A stretch of DNA of 64,000 nt from Trichosporon coremiiforme (lineage: Eukaryota > Basidiomycota > Tremellomycetes > Trichosporonales > Trichosporonaceae), in contig BCJJ01000020.1 in NCBI GenBank assembly GCA_039545355.1, positions 496,001 to 560,000 on the forward strand, in the 5' to 3' direction. The notes under the pieces are model-generated. The model was not told the origin of the DNA and made no database searches. It saw only the letters and a list, made by a program, of their open reading frames with translations. This document shows positions 10,877 to 22,374 of this stretch, piece by piece. A program made the position numbers and the translations under genes. The stretch's first letter is position 1. Every line of letters starts with the position of its first letter.

Positions 10877-12137
10877 GACAATGAGGCGTAGGGCGTGTGG
10901 CGGAGACGGTCTGATTATCTGTTGCCCTGATCCTCGGAGGCGCGAGCGAAGCTAGCGAAGGCGGAGCAAGGAAAGGCAGCCAAGCGGGAGATGCCGAAGG
11001 AACGACGAGGTGCGGTGATGCGCCGATACGAGCTTGAGAGAAGGTCACAACGAGAGGAAGATGAGTCAGTTGACGTCACTGCCGCGTGCGCGCAGACCCG
11101 TAAGACGCTGACGGGGCCCGTCTCGGAGTCCGATGCGTCAAGCCCAATGCAAATACGCAAGTGCGCTTGCAGAAGAACTGCGGAGAGAGAACGCCAAGCA
11201 CAGGGAAGGTTTGAGATCCTCGATCTGCCTGGTACGCTGGCAAGAAGGGGGGAGTGTGGGAGTCGTCGAAGCTTGAGCGGGGCAGTTGTGAATCAGCGAA
11301 ACGAGCAAAACCACGGATTGAGCGGGGCAAAATTCCCGGCGAGCGGCGACCGGCGAGCGGTAGAGGTGATTAGGCAGCAAGCGCACAAGCAATAGGCTAC
11401 GGTTCCACGGTTTAATGCCAATGGCTGGGTGAATCGGGTGGAGTAGACGAAGCGGGGGAAGACTCAGGGACTACGCGAAAAAGGGGGAACGAGGGGGCAC
11501 GACCTGGGGAAGGCGCGCTCCTGGTACGCTTCTGGTACGCCCACGATTGCGGCAAGTGCGGCTGCATGCGGCAAAGAGACGCCGTCAACGTCACGCACGG
11601 CAGATAACCAGAGGATACAATCCTTACCCTGCTAGCTCCTCCTTACGTCGTGGACTCAAACTAGTCATCCATCTCCATTCCTCTCTCTCTCCACTACTCT
11701 TCTTCGACTGAACAAAGGTGAGCTGACCAACGCCCCGTGCACACCACCACCCCTGCGCGACTCGCCGCCCCGGCGGGGGCGGGACCGGCGCGACACATGC
11801 CCAGCGAGGGCTGTCACTCGACCCGAGACGCCTTATCAACAACAAAAGGCTCGCTCCTTCGTGCCGATTCATCACTTGGCAAGTTTCATCCGCAGCCTGT
11901 GTATCGAGGCTAGGCGTGCTGGCACGGAGGGAGGGGCCGGCGCGCTCTCCGGCGCACGTCTAGGCCTGTGACGAGGAGCGAGCAGAGTGCAATGTGCTTC
12001 CCCACTGCGCAAATGCATTCCGCTCGACTCCCACGGCACTGCCAGCGTCGACATTTCACTTTCCTTTCTTCCCTCTCTTCTCTTCACTCACTCCCTAATT
12101 CCCAGGTAAACGGCGACTGACACCCAGCTTACCCATC
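10877..12137. promoter_or_regulatory. Divergent upstream region, unknown gene and hexokinase
   Basis: These 1261 bases have no convincing gene. A TGAGTCA site (11062-11068) and a perfect TGACGTCA palindrome (11071-11078) lie about 190 bases upstream of the minus-strand gene. A pyrimidine-rich tract at about 11670-11710 is followed by a good donor, GTGAGCTGACC, at 11716. CAG ends occur at 12105 and 12128, just before the hexokinase ATG. A 5'-leader intron of about 390 bases is therefore plausible but unconfirmed. Confidence 0.5.
11062..11078. promoter_or_regulatory. Adjacent AP-1/Gcn4-like and CRE-like sites
   Basis: TGAGTCA is followed after two bases by TGACGTCA. These are the classical half-site arrangements bound by bZIP factors of the Gcn4/AP-1 and ATF/CREB classes. 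The location, in the shared upstream region of hexokinase and the 227-residue gene, supports a regulatory role. Binding is inferred from sequence only. Confidence 0.45.
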
Positions 12138-14291
12138 ATGTCGGAGAACGGAACCCAGCAGCAGCCTAAGGAGCAGCAGCCCACGGACCAGAAGCCCCAC
12201 CACCGCGCCTCGCCTCTCGACAATGGCACCAACATTGGCAGTGCGTTCGGGCGCAAGGCGTCGATTTCGGGCGGCCAGCCGTTCACGCTGGAGCGCCGCC
12301 CCAGCACCGGCTCCGACCGCCGCGGGAGCAACAGCTCGTCGCGCCGCCCCTCGTTCGGTGCGCCCCTCCATGGCATGACCAGCATGACCGCCGTCGACAG
12401 CCCTCCCGCCGGCGCGGCACTCTCGCGCTCGCCTTCCGGCCGTAGCTCCCGCGCCTCCTCCCGCCGCGGCAGCGGTACCGTCGTCACGGCCACTGGCCAG
12501 CAGGTCGTCTTCCACACCAGGACCCAGGTCAGTTAGCGCCGTGATCTTGGTAAACTGACAAACAGGACGACGCCGAGTTCCCCCACGCCGAAAAGCCGAC
12601 CCTCAGCGACCACCTGAGAAAGTACGAGTCGCTCTTCAACAGTGAGCTTCCAACGCCTCGATTGTTAGCTGATTACAGTCACGCCCCAGCGCATGCGCAT
12701 GATCGTCACCGCCTTCGAGGAGACCCTGGACCTCGGTCTCGAGAAGAAGGGCCAGGTTGTTGTGAGTAGCTTCGATTCTCAGAAGCGTTAGCTGACCCGC
12801 AGCCTATGAGTTAGTCTCCCCCGTATATCTGAGATAATTGAGAGATATGCTGACATTGACTAGTTCCCACCTTCGTCTTCGGCGTAAGTAGACAGCTGGC
12901 GCTCAGTTGACCGAGCTAACATGACAGTGGCCCACCGGTCACGAGAAGGGCGAGTTCCTTGCTGTTGATCTTGGAGGCACCAATCTCCGTGTGTGCCTCG
13001 TCACCCTCGAGGGCGAGGGCAAGTTCGAAGTCACCCAGACCAAGTACAAGCTCACCGAGGACCAGAAGCAGGATGACGGTCAGGCTCTGTGAGTTATTCT
13101 ATCGGTATGAACAACTGACGCCAGGTTCGACTTCTGCGCCGATTGTCTGCACAACTTCATCTGCGAGCACCTGGGCCGCGACGAGAACGCCGACCACCTT
13201 CCCCTCGGCTTCACTGTGAGCTTTGCGACAGCTGTGCATAGCTGACCGCAGTTCTCGTACCCCTGCACCCAGGAGAAGATCGACCACGGCGAGCTGATCC
13301 GCTGGACGAAGGGCTTCGGTGCGCCGAACGTCGAGGGTCACGATGTCGCTGCCATGTTCCAGAAGTCGCTCGAGAAATTCGGCGTGCGCGCCAAGCTGAC
13401 CGCGCTCATCAACGACACGACCGGAACCCTCATGGCGTCCAACTACGTGCACCCCAACACGCGTATCGCCGTCATCTTCGGTACCGGCTGTAACGCCGCG
13501 TACATGGAGACGGCGAAGGACATTCCCAAGATCGACTACATGCAGCTCCCGCCCGACCAGGACATGGCGATCAACTGCGAGTGGGGCGCGTTCGATTCGT
13601 TCACCCACGAGCACCTGCGTAAGTTCTCCGACACATATTGAACTAATCCCAGCGCGCACCAAGTACGACATCATCATTGACGAGTGCTCGAACAAGGTGG
13701 GCGAGCAGGCATTCGAGAAGATGATTGCCGGTCTGTACCTGGGCGAGATCTTCCGTCTCGTGTTGATGGAGATGATCGACGCGGGTGATCTCTTCCTGGG
13801 TCAGAACACGTACAAGCTCGAGAAGGCTTATGCGTTCGACACGGCCTTCCTGTCCCTGATGGAGGCTGACCCGACCGACGAGCTGCTCATGGCGATCGGC
13901 ATCTTCAACCACTTCTTCGGTCTTGAGACGACGCTCGAGGAGCGCCAGTTCTTCCGCTCGCTTGCCAAGCTCATCGGTACGCGCAGTGCCCGCCTGTCGG
14001 CGTGCGGCATCGCAGCCATCGTCCACAAGAAGGGATACCTGAAGGAAGGGTGTGCCGTTGGCGCAGACGGATCGCTGTACAAGAAGTACCCCCACTTCCC
14101 GGAGCGCATTGGGCAGGCCCTCGTCGACATCTTTGGCGAGGACGGCAAGAAGATCACGACCCACAATGCCGAGGACGGATCAGGCGTCGGATCGGCCATC
14201 ATCGCCGGTGAGTTTAAATGTTTGTGGCGGAAACTGATGGACAGCCATGACCATGCAGCGCAAGAAGGACGGCCTGTACCCCGACTATTAA
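12138..14291 (+). CDS. Hexokinase
   Basis: Ten exons (12138-12527, 12566-12641, 12679-12761, 12803-12809, 12864-12883, 12928-13088, 13125-13215, 13252-13618, 13653-14207, 14245-14291) give 598 residues. It phosphorylates hexoses with ATP at the entry of glycolysis. Visible motifs are the phosphate-1 loop DLGGTNLRV from Asp206, the sugar-binding LGFTFSYPC, the catalytic Asp331 in INDTTGT, and GTGCNAAYME with INCEWGAF. LGFTFSYPC and IRWTKGFG point to a hexokinase rather than a glucokinase-specific type. Exon 4 is only 7 bases. It supplies the last base of Val and Pro-Met of VVPMIPTFVFGW, and without it the frame is lost. The N-terminal ~140 residues are an extra Gln/Ser/Arg-rich tail that normal ~490-residue hexokinases lack. 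Confidence 0.96.
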
Positions 14292-14605
14292 GCTACGGAC
14301 AACACAACCATATATCATTTAAAATAGAAGGAAAAGACATAAGAAAACGCGTGCGCAGCAGCGCAAGCCATGTACGTCAAGAGTTATATGCATCGAATAG
14401 CAGAGTGGTCCAGGTGGCAGAGCGATTCAGCAGACATACATTCAAGAAGGGTTACAGACACGTTTTGTTTATAGATTTACGGTTATCTTCTTCGCTTCTT
14501 TCATCATGCTTTGGTTCTTCTTCAGACTTCATGGTAATGACAATCGGGAACTTGGGTGTGGATAATGACTAGACTTTGGTATAACCAATGCAATGGGGCA
14601 TCACC
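14292..14605. other. 3' region between convergent genes
   Basis: About 314 bases, AT-richer than the genes around them, lie between the hexokinase and fungalysin stops. They should hold both polyadenylation regions. A tRNA-like look near 14395 does not fold into a cloverleaf. No gene seen. Confidence 0.6.
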
Positions 14606-17270
14606 TTACTTCTTGCACGCGGAAGGGGGCACCTTGTGGCCGTCCTCGCGGACGCCGCCGCCCCAGGGGGTCTGGCCGACAATCTTGGCGTCCGAGCCGA
14701 GGCCGCGCTCGGCGAAGGCCTTCCAGATGAGGCAGGCGTTCTCTCCGCCGGTCAGGATTTCGTCAGCCTGGACGATGGCGTCACGCGCCTCGAAGAACGA
14801 GGGGCGGCACGGCTGCAGCTTCATCGCGGACACGATGAGCTGGAGCGCGAGCGTGTTGCCGTGCTTCGGGACGAGGGGCTTGGGCTTGCCCGCCTCGTCG
14901 ACCTCAAGCGTCTTCGTGTAGTAGTCGTTCGGCTGCGAGGGGTCCTCAGGCGGGAACAGCGTGTCGCTGAAGCCGTACTTCTCGATCAGACGCTGGTTCA
15001 GCACGAACAGGAACTCGGCCCACACCTCGCCGATCGCGTGCACGCCCCAGTAGCCGGGCTTGTCGAGCGTCTTGTACGTCGATGGGTTGTCTGTCGAGTT
15101 CGTGCTGTAGATGTAGTTGCGGATACCAGACTTCTGGTTCGCGGCCCACGCGCCCATGGGGTACGTGTCCGAGTCGTCGTTCTTCTTGCGCTCGTGGACC
15201 TGGCGGATGAGAGTGGCAATGGCGTCTCCCCAGCCCTCGCCCATGCCGCCCGCCTCACCCCAGCCGAGACAGCCAGAGTTGGCAGGTCCACCAGTGAGAC
15301 GGGTCGAGAGACCGTGCGAGTACTCGTGGATGACGATGCCCGCCTCGAGGTCACCGTCGCGGTACGGGGTGGCAGTGTCCCAGATGTACATGCGCATGCG
15401 GGGCGCCTGTCCGTCCGGCGGCGTCATGAAGTTGGCGTTGTTGTAGCCCGAGCCGTCCTGCGCGTTGGCAATGACGGGGTCGCCACCGCGGCCGCCCTTC
15501 TCGAAGTTGTACATCTGGAAGTTGCCAGAGACCTCATCGAAGCCGAGACGGTGGAGAAGGTCGTGGTACGCGTTACACGTGTAGAATAGCTGTGTGATCG
15601 CAAAGTCGACGTACTCCTTGGGTGCGAGACCGTCGGGCTCTCCATAGTCGTACTTGAAGTTCATGTCCTTGGCGACAGGACGGTGGTTGTCCAGGAAGTT
15701 GTTGCGGCCCTCCCAGTCCTCGTGCGCGAGGACGTTGTTGCCGATGGTCGAGGCGACAGTCGTGTTGCCACCGTGCTTGTACGAGCCGGGGAACTTGGCG
15801 TTGGGCCAAGGATTCGACTTGGTCGGGAACGTGTGCCAGCCAAGAGGCGACGCCACAGAGTCCCAGGGGTCCTTGACGACCTGGTGCTTGCCAGTGGTGG
15901 GGTCGTTGACGCCCCACGGGAAAACGTCGTACGAGGCGTGGTCGCCGTTGGGCTCAGAGGGCAGAGGCTTCTGCTTGCCGGCGCGGGCGTCGACGTGGTG
16001 GTGGTCCGAAGCGTCCGCGGCCCAGTCAACGATGCGCTGGATCTGGCCGGTGTGGGCGTTGGCGTAAGCCTCGTACCAGTTGTCCTTCATCTCGATCTCG
16101 AACTTGTAGACGAGGACAGGGAGGCCATCGCTGGTCTGGGTCCACATGAGGCGAGCGGGAATGTCGGCCACGACATCGAAGGCACGAAGAATCTCGCCTG
16201 AGATGCGCTGGGTGGGAGGCTCGGCATGCGCCTTCTTGGGCTTGAGGCTGTGCTCGTGTGTGGTGACGAGGAGAGTGGGGTCGAGAGCGATCGCATTGTC
16301 CGCGAGGTGAGGCAGGAAGTGGGCGAGAACCTCGGCGGGGCTCTTCATGATGCCCTGGTTGCGCATGCGCTCGCAGAGGACGGCGTGGTTCTCGACGTGC
16401 TGCTTGTTCTTGCGGATGTTCTCCTTCGTGTGCTCGTCGACCTCGACCCACTCCTCAATCTCGCCGTTTAGCCAGGCGGAGAGCGCCTGCTTGGCCATAG
16501 CGAAGGCGCCAGTCGGGCGCTTGGTCTTCTTGAAGGCGGCATGGTGGTCGTTGGCGGCCTTGAGAACCTCGGTACAGGCGGCATTCGTGTCGCGGTTGAA
16601 GTCGATCTGGGGGATCTCAGAACCGGGGTGGAACGAGTTACCCCACGAGAGCACGCGACCGTGACGGTCAATGTTCAGGTTGATGTCGCCATCGCTGACC
16701 TCGAGGCCGCTGAGAACCTGACGGGCGTAGACGTGGGTGACCTGGGTGCGGGGATCGGTATACGACTGTTTGGTGTTAGCTCGGGATCACCGGCGACGTC
16801 CGTGGGTGGGTGATCGCGTGATGTTGTGCCCCACACCATGGAATGTGGCATGAATGCTCCAGCGGGACGCTGAGGCGATACACACAGCCGAAACCGCGCT
16901 AACGGTCCGCAACGCTGTGTGGAGCGTGCGGACTCATTCCGGATGCACTGGGAGATGGATGGCACTCGGGACAAGCATGCGACGGATCGGGGCACTGAAT
17001 GGATGGGTGGCAAATGACACTTACGTCGTCGCGGATGTAGAAACCCTCTCCCTCGGCGGTGCCAAGCTTCTCAGAGATGAAGCCGGCAGCGATCTTGAGA
17101 GGGTCGCTCTCAGAGGAAAGCGAGGCCGAGTGCTCGGGGTGCAGCTCCCAGGTGGAGTGCTTGTGTGCGGGGCCGTAGGAGACCGACTTGCGGACGGGCG
17201 CATGCGCGTCGGGCAGGACGGCCGCGGCGGCGAGCACTGGGAGAAGGGCGAGGAGTGCTGCCGAGCGCAT
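14606..17270 (-). CDS. Secreted M36 metallopeptidase (fungalysin)
   Basis: Two exons, 17270-17025 and 16765-14606, encode 801 residues. The product begins with a signal peptide (MRSAALLALLPVLAAAAV). An N-terminal propeptide of the fungalysin/thermolysin type follows, including YTDPRTQVTHVYARQVLSG. The mature domain contains the zinc motif HEYSH: His562 and His566 bind zinc and Glu563 is the general base. Glu592 in GEGWGD is the third ligand. M36 enzymes are extracellular endopeptidases that digest proteins such as elastin and keratin for nitrogen. This is inferred for this gene. The intron is 259 bases, and a GGTGGCAAA nonamer lies inside it. Convergent with hexokinase. Confidence 0.96.
17006..17014 (+). 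promoter_or_regulatory. GGTGGCAAA nonamer in the fungalysin intron
   Basis: Exact GGTGGCAAA on the plus strand, antisense to the gene, within intron 1 a few bases from the 5' splice site. Function unknown. One of six copies in the window. Confidence 0.25.
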
Positions 17271-18040
17271 TATGGGTAAGGACAGGCAGAGAAGGAGCCG
17301 ACAAGTATCTATGCAGTTCTAACCAAAGTGTTCTATGTTCTGATCTGACAGGGGGAGGAAAAGAAATGGAAAGGGAGGATGGGGGAGAGGCAAGACAGGA
17401 CGCGGTCCTGGCCTGATAAGGGAGCCGGTGGGGGCCGAGTGTACGCGAGCGAGTGTGGGTGGAGTGGCGAGTCGCGGGACCAAATCTGGGGTGTCCCGGT
17501 GGCGGAAAGCACCCACATACGGTGACTCGGCACCCAGTCATATGCAGTCATCGGGCATCGAACGTCGGGTAATCGGCTAGCTGCGATGGCCACTACGGTT
17601 GGCTCAAGCCTTAGGAGCATGGTGCAGGGGATGTGAGAGAACAAGAGGAACGTCACTGCGTCACCCGCAGCGCCGCTTGATCCGATCGGGTCGCCACCCA
17701 TTGTAGCGGTATCTGTCGCCGTCCGTGTGCCTTCCATCGTGCGACTGGGCGACCGAATCGCCAGGCTATCGCGAGTACACGTGATCATCTCTCCTGTGCG
17801 CACCCGCAAAGCTTCACCGCCGGAAGGGGTCGAGGGAACGAGGGGACGCACGTCACGCTGCGCTGCCTGCGCTGTGCAGTGCTTCTGCGGCCCTGCGGGT
17901 GAGCTATTGACTGCAGAAATGGGGGACCAGGGACAATCGCAAGCTTCAGCCGGCAGGGGCCCGTATCATCGTGGTCGCTAGTATCTCGGCCGCACCGCAT
18001 GGTCCGGTGTGCCCAGTGTGCCGTTGATAAGCACCGTAAT

Positions 18041-18056
18041 CCCCCCCCCCCCCCCC
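18041..18056 (+). repeat. Homopolymer of 16 C
   Basis: An uninterrupted poly-C tract in intergenic DNA. Such tracts are prone to slippage and to G-quadruplex or i-motif folding. It may vary in length between isolates or be miscounted in assembly. Confidence 0.85.
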
Positions 18057-18202
18057 TTTCAGCCTGTCAGCGTGTGTCACAGTGCAATCACTGCATCATG
18101 CATGTCACACCATCTCGGCGTCCCGCGCCCCATGCGCCTGTTGATATCGTCATCCACCGTGCGCGTTCAAAGTGACCGAAGTAGTCAGCGAGCCCATCCG
18201 AT

Positions 18203-18229
18203 GGCAGTGGGCAGTGGGCAGTGGGCAGC
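18203..18229 (+). repeat. Short tandem repeat GGCAGTG
   Basis: The 7-base unit GGCAGTG is repeated three times in a row and ends in GGCAGCAG. Intergenic, no known role. Confidence 0.7.
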
Positions 18230-19669
18230 AGTAGATGGAGTTATATGTGCATGGCACAGTCAACACAGGTCAGTCTCATCCCCAGACCTGCAACTCAATC
18301 CGCTCCACGCGCTCTCGAAGTAACTCATCAAACCATCTCGCTGCCTTGTCACATGCATCGACTGATCGCCGCTGACGTCGATTCACCCGGCAGTTCCCGA
18401 CCTCCACCACGATAGGATCGAAACACGAGCTACTCATGCGTCCGGAACGGCTGGAAGTGCGCGAAGGTGGCCCACGCCCGTCATCGCAGCGGGGCGCAGG
18501 TATTCCTCGTGCTTCAGTGGCTACGAGAACGCCCAGAACATGACCAGTGCTCTGGAAGGTCTGACCAGCTTCGGATGGCTTGTTGATCACCCAGGTGATC
18601 TGGTGATCGGGATGCAGACCGGATATTAGCCGCCCCTACCCATTGACGCCTCTCGCTCCTGCGTACCCGGAACACGGCCCTGTGGTGGTCGTGGTGGAAC
18701 GAGTCGGCCGAACTCTAAAGCAATGGGAGAGATGCGACGGCTGACTGGCAGAAACGGTAGGACGCCGCATGGTGAGGTAGAGACAACGAGTGTGCTGCAG
18801 CGTATCTAATCAGTGTGTGGGTGTTGGCTGGTTGGCTGGGCGCTGCGATTGAACGAGCGAAATGACACCGGCCGTGTAGGTGAACCCGGCACACCGCATG
18901 TTGAGCGGCTACTGCGACTGGGTAAGCTTGCTTAGCTGTGCACTGTGCGTGCATTATGCTGTGCTGCTAATCTGGACATTCAGCGGGAACGCTTACCATT
19001 GACGACAAGCGTTAGCTCCGAGTCTATTGTGCGGGCATGGGTTAATGCCAGCGTAGCACAGCTCGGCACAAGCGGCGGTGCGGAATTGCTCAAACCGAGA
19101 ACTCGGACTGTCGCCCTAGCGTCGCGAGTCACACAACATCCATACATCCACGCCCGACGCCCAACGAGTGCAGCGCGGAACGCCTTGGAAACAATCAGGA
19201 CGCCCACGGACGATCCCAAATCTCCCCCAGACCACAGGTACCACTGTGTGATCGTATGCGCGCCTCTGTGGGCTGTGGGCTCCCCTTTGGGACTTGTGCG
19301 ACGCACCGGCCCACTGGAAAGGTGTGGGCTATCAGCGAATGGGCCATGAGCAGATTGTGCGGCCGGCAGCGCATACAGCGTACGCGGGGGAGGTCCAATC
19401 GGAATGTATTACGTCACACCTGGCTCAACGGCAGTGAGCCATTTACGCTGCCTCCGGGGCCAGGCACAGCGAGGGACGAAGGACGGCAGCTGATGTCCCC
19501 CCGCATGGTCGCATGGCCCTATGGCCATGGCCCCGGCGGAATGGACTGGGTCGCGGCGCAATCGACCAGCAGGATCGCGGACGAGTCAAGAGTCAAGAGT
19601 CCCAGATACCACCGCTGAATGCCCTCATTCCTCTTGTTCGCGGCGCCACCAAATTCCGAGACTGCCGAA

Positions 19670-19681
19670 GAGGTATATAAC
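19670..19681 (+). promoter_or_regulatory. TATA-box-like sequence upstream of metallothionein
   Basis: GAGGTATATAAC lies about 80 bases upstream of the metallothionein ATG at 19760. That is the expected place for a TATA box of an inducible gene. I found no clear copper-response element by eye. Confidence 0.5.
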
Positions 19682-19759
19682 TGGCTGACCTTTGCGTGTC
19701 TCCATCCTTCAACAAACACTCTACCACACTACAACTTACTCTTTACCAAACACACAACA

Positions 19760-20072
19760 ATGTTCGCTACCGTGAGTCTCTTGAGCCTCTCGGCACTGGC
19801 TCCCATTTTCCTCCAGACCAGGGCTAACCTCCAGACCACCTCCCCCATCCTCGCTTGCCAGGGCGGCTGCACCGGCTGCTCGACCGGCTCGTGCCAGTGC
19901 GGTGACAAGTGAGTAGTACCCTTTCCTCTCTCCCTTCACCATTACCCGGCTCTTCTCCCCGCTCCTCTCTCTCTCCGCTCGACTCTATCCTTCACGCTGC
20001 TACTCGCCACATGAACTTCAGCTGACAACCAGCTGCACCTGCGCCGGCTGCACTTGCGGCGACAAGAAGTAA
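19760..20072 (+). CDS. Small cysteine-rich metallothionein
   Basis: Three short exons (19760-19771, 19835-19908, 20033-20072) give a 41-residue protein. The first exon encodes only Met-Phe-Ala-Thr. Intron 1 has GTGAGT and ends GGGCTAACCTCCAG. Intron 2 has GTGAGT and ends AGCTGACAACCAG. The product holds nine Cys, mostly as C-x-C and C-x-x-C pairs: ACQGGCTGCSTGSCQC, then GDNCTCAGCTCGDKK. It lacks aromatic residues after Phe2 and has no His. This composition and spacing are those of fungal copper metallothioneins such as the 26-residue Neurospora protein. It would bind Cu(I), or Zn/Cd, in the cytosol and protect from metal excess. Reading through intron 1 would instead give a longer protein of up to 94 residues with a hydrophobic start, which I consider less likely. 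Upstream TATA box suggests inducible expression. Confidence 0.82.
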
Positions 20073-22374
20073 ACACCTTGCCCCCCGCCCGCCTCTCGCT
20101 TTGCCTGCGGCGAACTCGCAACGAAAACCGAAAACACCAAAAAACACCAAAAACGAAAGACATGCCCATATGTTGTAGCACGAGTATGAGAAGAAGTCTT
20201 GTCCCACGACCTTCGCTGCGTCGCTGCGTGGGGGTCGCCACTGACCCCGGCTCTACTGACTGGTGCTCACTATCTAGTCTAGGCTGCGTTATCGCGACGC
20301 CGTCTCTGGAGTGGCCAGAGTGAGTCACACGACTAGCGCCGTCGAGCCATCGACATTCGTGATGTCGGTCGCCACTGCTAGCGTAGTGCCGGAACAGTGG
20401 TACGAGATCCCCCGCCGCCCCGTTATCCCGGAGCTGTGGTGCTTTGGGAGCAGCACGGTTACAGTCGCTTCCACGACTTCGGATCATGCGGGCCACTGAT
20501 TGTCGGGCAGAAGAGAAGCGCAAACGTTGCTACAACTTCTTACGCCCTAGTCATGCCAGTCAACCCATCAATCCAAGAACTCTGACCAAGGACTAAAGTT
20601 GCCAGATATGGATCTTGTCTTGGAAACACAACTGACGAACACGACGAGGGCGCAACGTCGTTGCCATCTCGATTTGCCAAGCGCGGGGTGCGGCGCCGGG
20701 GCGTCAACGGCGATCACTATGGCTGACGTTGGAGTCACGAGGGCGTCAAGGGATACCGCTTTGAGCGCTGACACAGCGCCGTACGGACCGAGCGCAGCAG
20801 CGCAGTACTGCAGGCGGTAGTCACTCGACCCCGACGACCGACGCGCCGACGCACCGACATTTGCAAACAGACCTCGGCCAGGAAGTATTGCGACGGTGTA
20901 CGGGGCGGGATAGCGAATGACGGAGCGACAACCGACCGGAGATCCGCTACACTACGCCGCGAGTTCGTGATGCGTAGGCTCCTCAGTCGGTCCGAGGGGC
21001 ACAGTGACAGGCCGAGGAGATACTCCGCTCACACCGCGCTGCGGCGCTATACTCTTCCTCGCTCAGCGGCCAGTCGGGTGAGCAGCGAGTTCCACAAGAC
21101 AACCGCCGTACTCTACTATTGGTCGAGAGGAAGAGGGGTCGATCGTAAAGTGGACGTTATCTAGGTCTCAGCTGGACTAGTGCGGGTGGAGGTTCTAATC
21201 TTGGCTGCTGGGAGTGTGTTGGGGCAGACCACGATGTCACCCGTCGGCCGTCTGTTTGGAATGCGTGGCATGTCTCCCCGACTTGCAGCAGAGGTTCGAC
21301 TCTCCTCCGTCCGGGTTTACCTTCGAGCCGTTTATAGGAGATCTGCATCAGACATGCTTGAGCGTCGTTACAGGCATCATTGACCGTCTCCTTGTCCTCG
21401 AAGATGGGGAGGCGTGGGGGCGGAGGGTGACTAGCCTCCTCCCTCATATGCTGCGGAGCACAGAGGTCAGCTGACAGAGTTTGTCACACTGCATCGCAAC
21501 GTCTGCACAAGGGTGTGCGCGAGCAGGGCCAGACATCACGAACCCCAGCAATGCACAACCGTAGACTATGCGTCGTCTGTACGTCTGTGGCCACCACCCC
21601 CACCCCAGCCAAACCCACGTCCCCAGGTCGTCCTCCACATTTCCAACCGAGCGAGAAGCGAGCAGAACACACACACACATCTCCTGCTATGCTCCTAGAT
21701 CCATGATCGTCCCGCTGTAACCTCAGTCAGCAGACCAGCGGGCAGTGCAGCTCAACAGTCAGCTGCCCTCCGCTTCGGTTACGGATCACAAAGGCGGAGG
21801 ACAGAGTCACCCCTGTACTGGAATAAGGCACGTCGGTTCTGGCCCGATCCCGATTGCTTGTTTCTTGCCAGGTTGGGCAAGAGCGCACTGATTAAGCTGA
21901 GATCAGCTGCTGTCCGCGTACCCTTGCTCCAGACACAGATTCAACGCACGTACGTAACGAGGCGATCTGTGCAGTACTCGTGCGCATGACTTCTCTAGAC
22001 CCTCAACAAACTCGCCTACTGCTGACGCCAACCAGCTCGCAGAGGTCCCGATGTCATCCCCGTTTCAATCGACAGCACGCGTGACAGACTCTCCTTGCTT
22101 CGCGGCATCTCCCCCACGGGCTGTAGCAGATGCAGAATGACATGACGGGCCTGCCTTTGCCAGGACAGGGCACGGGGTTCTACGAATGTAGGAACTATAC
22201 AACTTGTAAGATACTAAAGAGGGCTTGGTTGTGTATGGTACTTTGCGTGAATGTCTTGCAGGTCGTGCAGCTGTGCCGCTGGGTCGTTACGTGAAATTGA
22301 AGTGAAGTGAGGTTCCGAGAAGTACAACGCAAGTGAATGATACAGAATACAGAGTAGTCGTTGAAGAGATGCGG
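20073..22374. other. 2.3-kb gene-free stretch
   Basis: I see no supported gene. Open frames are short, on both strands, and lack motifs. The left end holds the metallothionein 3' region, which is A-rich near 20105-20160. The right end holds the 3' region of the minus-strand gene that stops at 22375. Small noncoding RNAs cannot be excluded by eye. Confidence 0.55.

Larger units (their letters stand above)
17271..19759. other. 2.5-kb gene-free stretch
   Basis: No convincing gene was found on either strand. It holds the fungalysin promoter at the left and the metallothionein promoter at the right (TATA-like sequence near 19672). It also has a run of 16 cytosines at 18041-18056 and a short tandem repeat of GGCAGTG at about 18203-18229. 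Open frames are short and mutually overlapping. Confidence 0.6.

Noticed and set aside
12102..12128. A 24-base intron (GTAAAC to CCCAG) before the hexokinase ATG
   Set aside because: Too short even for this genome, where the smallest supported intron is 36 bases. A longer leader intron ending there is possible.
14395..14465. A tRNA-like look (GTGG-CAGAGCGATTCAG) in the 3' region after hexokinase
   Set aside because: There is no GGTTCRA box and no cloverleaf pairing, so I did not call a tRNA. No tRNA or rRNA was found in the window.
14588..15589. A plus-strand frame of 333 codons over the fungalysin gene
   Set aside because: It is antisense to a well-supported M36 peptidase and has a Val/Arg-rich, domain-free product, typical of GC-rich shadow frames.
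19760..19912. Reading metallothionein exon 1 straight through intron 1
   Set aside because: It gives a hydrophobic start that could look like a signal peptide, but GTGAGT and GGGCTAACCTCCAG bracket it exactly and the spliced form matches known metallothioneins better.
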